Shown: piece after piece, positions 23,559 to 27,623 of the stretch
Position numbering within the stretch: the first letter of the stretch is position 1
Layout of the letters: every line of letters begins with the position of its first letter
Assembly (NCBI GenBank): GCA_037131165.1
Contig: JBAXRO010000022.1
Location: forward strand, 1 to 27,623
From: WLNJ01 sp037131165
GTDB taxonomy: Bacteria; Actinomycetota; Thermoleophilia; Solirubrobacterales; Solirubrobacteraceae
Reading direction: 5' to 3'
DNA: 27,623 nt
Notes under the pieces: generated by a model
Seen by the model: the letters and a program-made list of their open reading frames with translations, nothing else
Told to the model about the DNA's origin: nothing
Database searches by the model: none
Translations under genes and position numbers: made by a program

Positions 23559-23576
23559 GACCGACGCCCGTCGGTC
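23559..23576. repeat. 18-bp palindrome between rsmG and parA
   Basis: GACCGACG and CGTCGGTC form a perfect 8-bp inverted repeat around a 2-bp centre. It lies 66 bp after the rsmG stop and about 100 bp before the chosen parA start. The tiny centre favours a dimeric protein operator over an RNA hairpin, although it could also end rsmG transcription. Around it, 23493-23679 holds no other clear element. Confidence 0.55.
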
Positions 23577-23679
23577 GCCGGCCGCGAGCCGGTTTGAACT
23601 GCTTCGAGTGGGCGCATATGCAGGCTGGGCGGTCTTCGGCCGGGAGGTTCCGACCGACCCCATCTCTACCTTGGATGGT

Positions 23680-24438
23680 GTGGGAAGGATCTACGCGGTA
23701 GCCAATCAGAAGGGCGGGGTCGGCAAGACGACCACCGCGGTCAACCTCGCGGCGTGCGTAGCCGAGGCCGGTTACTCGACCCTCCTGGTCGACATCGACC
23801 CCCAGGCCAACGCAACGGTCGGCGTCGGCCTCGCGAAGGACCTGACGCCTTCGATTTACGAGGTCCTCTCCGGCCAGGCACCGACAGCAGCGACCATCCG
23901 CGCCACCGAGATCAAGAACCTCTCGGTGGTGCCGGCAACCCCAGCATTGGCGGGCGCCAGCGTTGAGTTACCGAGGACGGAGGGCTTCCAGGACGTGCTC
24001 AGGGACGCTCTCGATTCGGTCCGCGAGGGGTTCCAGTTCATCTTCCTCGACTGCCCGCCGTCGCTCGGCCCCCTGACAGTCAACGCTCTCGCAGCCGCAG
24101 ACGAAGTGATCGTGCCCGTCCAGTCCGAGTACTACGCCCTCGAGGGCCTCGCCGGACTGCTCGAGACGCTCGAGCTAGTTCGCAGGGACCTCAACCCCTC
24201 TCTCACGGTCTGCGGCCTGGTGCTGACGATGCACGACCCACGTACTCGGCTGTCACGCGATGTCGAGCAGGAGCTGCGCACCCACTTCCCCCGGCTGGTG
24301 TTCGACACCGTCATCCCGAGGAATGTCCGAATAGGAGAATCACCGAGTCATGGCCGCCCGGTGATCCATCACGATCCGAACTGCGCCGGCGCCGAGGCCT
24401 ATGTCGCGCTCGCGAAGGAGGTTGCAGCCCGTGGCTGA
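23680..24438 (+). CDS. parA: Chromosome partitioning ATPase ParA (Soj)
   Basis: 252 residues from the GTG at 23680. The frame is open from 23608, but the extra 24 residues are not ParA-like, whereas VGRIYAVANQKGG is the usual start. A TTG at 23671 is another option. Deviant Walker A KGGVGKTT lies at residues 11-18, Walker A' DIDPQANAT at about 41-49, and Walker B FLDCPPSLG at about 123-131. Dimerises on ATP, binds DNA non-specifically and moves ParB-parS complexes. The short N-terminus, with no helix-turn-helix, marks the chromosomal Soj type. It overlaps parB by 8 bp. Confidence 0.95.
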   Translation: MGRIYAVANQKGGVGKTTTAVNLAACVAEAGYSTLLVDIDPQANATVGVGLAKDLTPSIYEVLSGQAPTAATIRATEIKNLSVVPATPALAGASVELPRTEGFQDVLRDALDSVREGFQFIFLDCPPSLGPLTVNALAAADEVIVPVQSEYYALEGLAGLLETLELVRRDLNPSLTVCGLVLTMHDPRTRLSRDVEQELRTHFPRLVFDTVIPRNVRIGESPSHGRPVIHHDPNCAGAEAYVALAKEVAARG

Positions 24439-25303
24439 ACCAGCAAGGTCCCAGACAGGTCTCGGCAAGGGATTGGGAGCACTTCTCTCAGTCGTCCCGA
24501 GGGAAGACGGTCGCCCCGAGCGGCTCCTGACCGTGCCGATCACGGCAATCGTCCCCAACCCGCGCCAGCCGCGACGGTCATTTGACGAGAAGGCGCTAGA
24601 GGCACTCTCCGGATCGATCCGCGAGCGCGGCGTTCTGCAACCCGTCCTCGTGAGGGACGCCGGCGGCGGCAAGTACGAGTTGATCGCCGGCGAGCGCCGC
24701 TGGCGGGCTGCCTCGGCTGCCGGCCTGATGGAGATTCCGGTCGTGGTCCGCGAGGACGACGACGCAGTTGCCCTCGAGGTCGCCCTGATCGAGAACATGG
24801 CCCGTGAAGACCTCAACCCCGTCGAAGAGGCGAAGGCTTGCGCCGCCCTCGTTGACGAGCTCGGCCTCAGCAAGGAGGAGGTGGGCCGCCGCGTGGGGCG
24901 CAGCAGGGCTGCGGTCTCCAACCTGATCCGGCTCCTCGACCTTCCCGATGAGGCGCTCGCGATGCTCGAGGACGGGCGATTGAGCGAGGGTCACGGCAGG
25001 GCGCTGCTGATGGCTCCTCGCCACGACGATCGCCGCCGCCTGGCATCCGAGGCATTCAGCCGTTGCTGGTCGGTCAGGACGACCGAGGACAGGGCCCGCG
25101 ACGCTGTCGAGGGTCGCTCAGTGTCAAGTTCACTGCACCCCGATCATGAGGCTGCCCTTGCCGACCTGCTCGATTCGCTCGAGCGTGCCCTGCCGGGTGA
25201 GGTGAAGATCAGGGCCAAGGGCGACGGGTGCAAGGTGACCCTCTGGTTCGACTCGATGAAGGACGCGGCCAAGCTGGCGAAGCGGCTCGACAAGGGCTCC
25301 TGA
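24431..25303 (+). CDS. parB: Chromosome partitioning protein ParB (Spo0J family)
   Basis: 290 residues from the GTG at 24431. AAGGAGG (24415-24421) lies nine bases upstream inside parA, so I prefer it to the ATG at 24401. GLGKGLGALL at residues 10-19 is the ParA-contact peptide. The CTP-binding domain has PRQPRRSFD, LSGSIRERGVLQP and GERRWRAA (about 87-94). ENMAREDLNPVEEA follows, then the parS-reading helix-turn-helix (about 145-168). A C-terminal dimer domain ends the protein. Its likely targets are the two parS-like sites 1.7 kb upstream. The small repeat gene starts 3 bp after its stop. Confidence 0.95.
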   Translation: MAEPARSQTGLGKGLGALLSVVPREDGRPERLLTVPITAIVPNPRQPRRSFDEKALEALSGSIRERGVLQPVLVRDAGGGKYELIAGERRWRAASAAGLMEIPVVVREDDDAVALEVALIENMAREDLNPVEEAKACAALVDELGLSKEEVGRRVGRSRAAVSNLIRLLDLPDEALAMLEDGRLSEGHGRALLMAPRHDDRRRLASEAFSRCWSVRTTEDRARDAVEGRSVSSSLHPDHEAALADLLDSLERALPGEVKIRAKGDGCKVTLWFDSMKDAAKLAKRLDKGS

Positions 25304-25306
25304 GCG

Positions 25307-25534
25307 ATGGCCGAGCTCAACTCCGCATCGGCTACCGCCGCCCTTGCGGGTGGGACGGGAGCTCTCGGAGCCCTGGCCGTAGGGGCTCTCGCTACCGGCG
25401 CCCTTGCGATTGGAGCGCTCGCCATCGGCCGGCTTGCAGTGGGCCGGCTCGTCGTCAAGAAGCTGAAGGTCGCCGATCTCGAGGTCGGCAACCTCAAGGT
25501 CGGTCGGCTCGAGGTCGGTGAACGAGTCGGTTGA
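25307..25534 (+). CDS. Small protein with 5-residue-periodic Ala/Leu/Gly repeats, coupled to parB
   Basis: 75 residues, ATG 3 bp after the parB stop. From about residue 18 to 70 the chain follows an approximate five-residue period (GALAV GALAT GALAI GALAI GRLAV GRLVV, then KKLKV ADLEV GNLKV GRLEV). The first half is uncharged and the second half is charged, with alternating basic and acidic positions. The period recalls pentapeptide-repeat or bactofilin-like beta-solenoids, but it does not match either family exactly. The hydrophobic half could instead sit in a membrane. Coding is supported by the tight coupling to parB and by the regular protein pattern. Function unknown. Confidence 0.72.
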   Translation: MAELNSASATAALAGGTGALGALAVGALATGALAIGALAIGRLAVGRLVVKKLKVADLEVGNLKVGRLEVGERVG

Positions 25535-25597
25535 TCCGCCCACGAAGGTGCGCTCGGTCGCTCGCCAGCGCTCCAGACCGGCTTTAGCCAGCGGCAC

Positions 25598-25627
25598 TTT
25601 GCGGCGGAGGGCCTGAGTCACTATCCT
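25598..25627 (+). promoter_or_regulatory. Candidate promoter of the Hcp-like gene
   Basis: TTTGCG at 25598-25603 and TATCCT at 25622-25627 are 18 bp apart. The predicted start near 25634 gives a leader of about 43 nt with GAGAGGA (25658-25664) ahead of the ATG at 25677. The TATCCT hexamer also appears before the DUF4446 gene. Confidence 0.45.
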
Positions 25628-25676
25628 GACGGCTCAAAGTAACCGGTAAATCCATATAGAGAGGAAAACAGCGACC

Positions 25677-26282
25677 ATGATCTCAAGAAGACTTAGCGTC
25701 GCACTGGCGTCGGCCGCTCTGTCGGCAGCCTTGGCATTACCGGCCGGAGCGGGCGCGCAAGCCGTCTTCCTGACGCTTCCGACGGCGAGTGGATTCACCA
25801 CGACGACAAGCGACGTAACGATGAGCGCCAAGGGCCAGCTCGCCGCAATTCCGCTGAAGAGCTTCTCATTCAGGGGCAGTTTTCCGACCACCGCTGCTGG
25901 GGCCTCCTCCAGGCCAAAATTCGAGGCTTCGCTCTCGAAACTCGTCGATGCCAACTCACCGAGGATCTTCTCCGCCTTTGTTTCGGGTGCAGCGATCCCG
26001 ACTGCCGCGATTTGGATCAACGACGCGGCGGGGAGCCGGCCGTCGACCACGGTCCTGAAGTACTGCTTCACCAACGTCCTGTTTTCCAAGCAGGAGCAGA
26101 TCAGCCTGACCGGGGGCAATCCGACTGAAGAAACGGTGGATTTCAGCTTCGGCTCGGTCGTGATGGCCCAGGCCACCCTTGACAGAGGAACCGGTTCGGT
26201 GCTCGCGCCGGTTCGAGCCGGTTACGACCTTGTCGCATGGCGGATCATGGGCGTGGCCACCCTCCCGGTCACCAACTGCTGA
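25677..26282 (+). CDS. Secreted Hcp-like (T6SS tube family) protein
   Basis: 201 residues. Residues 1 to about 28 form a signal peptide (MISRRLS, hydrophobic core, then AGAGAQA). The rest looks like the Hcp fold: an opening FLTLP strand, a KSFSFRGSF strand, then KFEASLSKLVDANSPRIFSAFVSG matching the conserved Hcp segment around K-LVDKASP-LF, then LKYCFTNVLFSKQEQ and a closing ETVDFSFGSVVM strand. Hcp proteins stack into the tube of type VI secretion, but here the protein carries its own export signal and no T6SS gene is in the window. Such secreted Hcp-like proteins occur in actinobacteria without known role. Two Cys residues are present (residue 201 is one). Confidence 0.75.
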   Translation: MISRRLSVALASAALSAALALPAGAGAQAVFLTLPTASGFTTTTSDVTMSAKGQLAAIPLKSFSFRGSFPTTAAGASSRPKFEASLSKLVDANSPRIFSAFVSGAAIPTAAIWINDAAGSRPSTTVLKYCFTNVLFSKQEQISLTGGNPTEETVDFSFGSVVMAQATLDRGTGSVLAPVRAGYDLVAWRIMGVATLPVTNC

Positions 26283-26283
26283 T

Positions 26284-26300
26284 CGGGATCTCAGATCCCG
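26284..26300. terminator. Compact hairpin between convergent Hcp-like and AEC genes
   Basis: CGGGATCT-C-AGATCCCG is a perfect 8-bp inverted repeat, usable as a 7-bp stem with a TCA loop. It begins 1 bp after the Hcp-like gene and covers the stop codon of the convergent permease gene. There is no T-run on either side. The position favours a shared bidirectional terminator. Confidence 0.6.
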
Positions 26301-27220
26301 CCAGCCAAGCCGACAGCCGCTGCCGCGGCGACGACCAACCCGGTCGACCAGGTGATCGCTCCGACGGTGACGCGCATGTCGAGCCCGTAGAGGTGGGCGA
26401 CGACCAGCGCGTTGATCCCTGCCGGCATCGCAGCCTCGAGGAGGAATGTGTCGGGCACCGTGATCAGCAGCGCTGAGAGCCCGATCATCACTCCCGGCGC
26501 TACGACCAGTCGGAGCAGGACGGCAGTCGCGACCGGGGCGGTGAAGGGCGGGGGAAACAGCCTCACCCCTGACTCGTCGTGCTCAAGCATCAGGTTGACG
26601 CCGAGGGCGAAGAAGCCGATCGGCGCGATCCCGAGCGCCATCGCGTGGGCAAGATCGGCTCCCCAGCTCGGATTGAGCGAGTGGGGCACCAAGAGTGCCG
26701 CGATCAGCGCGTAGAGCGGCGGGTTGCGAGTGAAGAAAGCCTTGACCCGCTCACCGGAGGTTCGGCCCGCCTTGGTCCCGTAGGCGGCTCCGACCGCGAA
26801 GCCGATCAGCAGCACCACCGGGACGTTGATCAGGTTCTCGTAGATCACGGCGAGGCCGATCTGGTCGTTGCCGATCAGCATCGCCGTCAGGGGGATCCCC
26901 AGGTAACCGGTGTTCGCGATCACGACGCAGGCCATCAGCGCACCCGATGCCGGCCGCGGGAGCCTGAGCACCTTGGTCCCGATTACCCAGGCGATGGCGA
27001 GGACGGTCAAGCGTTCCGCCCAACCGAAGGCGAGACCGGCCCCGACGGCGTTGGTGAGCTTCAGCGAGATGACCGTGAAGAACACGACGACCGGCATAAC
27101 CAGGTAGACGATCCCTGTCAGCAGGCGGCCGGAGAGGAGCTTCGCGTCGGCCTTCCATCGTCTCTCGGCGAGCACCCCGGCAAGCAGTGCCAAGAGGCTG
27201 GCGGCAGCGATCCCGATCAC
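26291..27220 (-). CDS. AEC-family transporter (auxin efflux carrier-like permease)
   Basis: 309 residues from the GTG at 27220, with about ten hydrophobic helices in two halves. AEC features visible are a Gly/Leu-rich first helix ending in RRWKAD, ACVVIANTGYLGIPLTAMLIG with the conserved Asn-Thr-Gly-Tyr-Gly-Pro-like segment (here N-T-G-Y-L-G-I-P), a central cytoplasmic loop RTSGERVKAFFTRNPPLYAL, and MPAGINALVVAHLYGLD in the second half. Members export or import organic acids and amino-acid derivatives. The substrate cannot be told here. No Shine-Dalgarno is close to the GTG. It follows the repeat-protein gene on the same strand after 101 bp, in which I see nothing distinctive. Confidence 0.88.
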   Translation of the reverse strand: MIGIAAASLLALLAGVLAERRWKADAKLLSGRLLTGIVYLVMPVVVFFTVISLKLTNAVGAGLAFGWAERLTVLAIAWVIGTKVLRLPRPASGALMACVVIANTGYLGIPLTAMLIGNDQIGLAVIYENLINVPVVLLIGFAVGAAYGTKAGRTSGERVKAFFTRNPPLYALIAALLVPHSLNPSWGADLAHAMALGIAPIGFFALGVNLMLEHDESGVRLFPPPFTAPVATAVLLRLVVAPGVMIGLSALLITVPDTFLLEAAMPAGINALVVAHLYGLDMRVTVGAITWSTGLVVAAAAAVGLAGGI

Positions 27221-27317
27221 GCGGGCGAGGATCGCACACCGCCTCTCGGAGCCGTCCCCTCCCGTCCGGCGTTCAGGTCACCGTCTGGTGCGGCTCTGTG
27301 GAACTTCGCGCGGTCCA

Positions 27318-27623
27318 GAGATCAGCGCAGCAGGACGGCTTGTACGACGTTGTTGCTTCCGTCATAGCGGCGCCAGGTGATGGTGCTCGCTCCGTTGGGT
27401 GCCGTTGCGACCTGAGGGCTGCTTGCGTCTTGGCCGGGTGCGCTGAGGTTTAGGACTGGTCCCTTCTTGCCCTTCGCGTCGATTCGCACTGCTTGGACGA
27501 TCAACTTGCTTCCTTCATAGCGGTACCAGGTGATGGTGCTCGCTCCGTTGGGTGCCGTTGCGACCTGCGGGCTGCTTGCGTCTTGGCCGGGTGCGCTGAG
27601 GTTTAGGACTGGTCCCTTCTTGC
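27318..27623. repeat. 153-bp tandem repeat (two copies visible)
   Basis: The unit 27471-27623 repeats at 27318-27470. About 115 bp of the two copies differ at only four positions, while the remainder has diverged where the last copy runs into the stop codon. It encodes a 51-residue protein repeat. The array continues beyond the window edge. Confidence 0.9.
27322..27623 (-). CDS. C-terminal end of a tandem 51-residue repeat protein (partial)
   Basis: The last 99 codons and the TGA stop (27324-27322) are present. The start lies beyond the right edge. Two repeats are visible, each built as GPVLNLSAPGQDASSPQVA, then a TAPNGASTITW strand, then YRYEGSKLIVQAVRID. The W-x-R-Y-[DE]-G-S and VQA positions recur every 51 residues, a spacing that suits beta-propeller blades or stacked beta-modules. 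I associate such repeats with large secreted proteins of Solirubrobacter-like bacteria. No named family is claimed. The near-identity of the copies points to recent duplication or homogenisation. Confidence 0.75.
   Translation of the reverse strand, partial: KKGPVLNLSAPGQDASSPQVATAPNGASTITWYRYEGSKLIVQAVRIDAKGKKGPVLNLSAPGQDASSPQVATAPNGASTITWRRYDGSNNVVQAVLLR

Noticed and set aside
23608..23679. Longer parA from the GTG at 23608
   Set aside because: The additional 24 residues do not resemble ParA, whereas GTG 23680 gives the standard GRIYAVANQKGG start.
25634..26176. 180-codon minus-strand frame opposite the Hcp-like gene
   Set aside because: It lacks any motif. The plus frame has a signal peptide, Shine-Dalgarno, promoter-like elements and an Hcp-like core.
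1..27623. tRNA, rRNA, CRISPR arrays, insertion sequences or prophage genes
   Set aside because: I looked for cloverleaf ends, spaced short repeats, transposase or integrase motifs and terminal inverted repeats on both strands and saw none that I could support.

Overview
The window is the replication-origin neighbourhood of a high-GC actinobacterium. Two syntenic blocks show this: the mycobacterial-type cell-wall/phosphosignalling operon (fhaA, fhaB, pstP, ftsW/rodA, pbpA, pknB) and the core cluster gyrA-gyrB-dciA-recF-dnaN-dnaA | rpmH-rnpA-yidD-yidC-jag-rsmG-parA-parB. Details such as the DUF4446 protein, the short Jag, the secreted repeat protein and the Gram-negative-sized GyrB fit a deep-branching group such as Thermoleophilia/Solirubrobacterales better than mycobacteria or streptomycetes. 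That placement is my inference from family resemblance, not a search result.

Layout. 1-7284 (minus strand): a tightly coupled operon, mostly with 4-base start/stop overlaps. It runs from an unusual kinase with a polytopic membrane domain, through two FHA proteins, a PP2C phosphatase, an FtsW/RodA polymerase and a PBP, to a truncated PknB-type kinase at the left edge. 7407-10521 (plus strand): an anchored CARDB-like protein, a DUF4446 protein, prephenate dehydratase (pheA) and an HNH endonuclease. 10522-10870: a 349-base gap with no long ORF, which holds a candidate structured RNA on the minus strand. 10871-20099 (minus strand): gyrA, gyrB, dciA, recF, dnaN, dnaA. 20259-25534 (plus strand): rpmH, rnpA, yidD, yidC, jag, rsmG, parA, parB and a 75-residue repeat protein. 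25677-27623: a secreted Hcp-like protein, an AEC-family permease and the 3' end of a secreted-type tandem-repeat protein.

Transcription diverges at the dnaA/rpmH gap, as expected if replication forks leave from there. However, no cluster of DnaA boxes is visible in that gap (159 bp) or in the unusually short dnaA-dnaN gap (40 bp). Two identical parS-like 16-mers flank the start of rsmG, just upstream of parAB.

The observations most worth following are: (1) an in-frame TAA at codon 5 of gyrA, directly after the only well-placed start codon and Shine-Dalgarno; (2) the gyrA-HNH intergenic RNA candidate, with its own promoter, a 16-nt near-complement of the 16S rRNA 3' tail, a 13-codon mini-ORF, serial hairpins and a possible pseudoknot; (3) the parS-like sites, one of which contains the likely rsmG start codon; (4) the small repeat protein coupled to parB; (5) a T6SS-Hcp-like secreted protein with no T6SS nearby. 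The left edge (AT-rich, Lys-rich end of pknB) and the right edge (153-bp near-identical repeats) look like places where an assembly could have broken.
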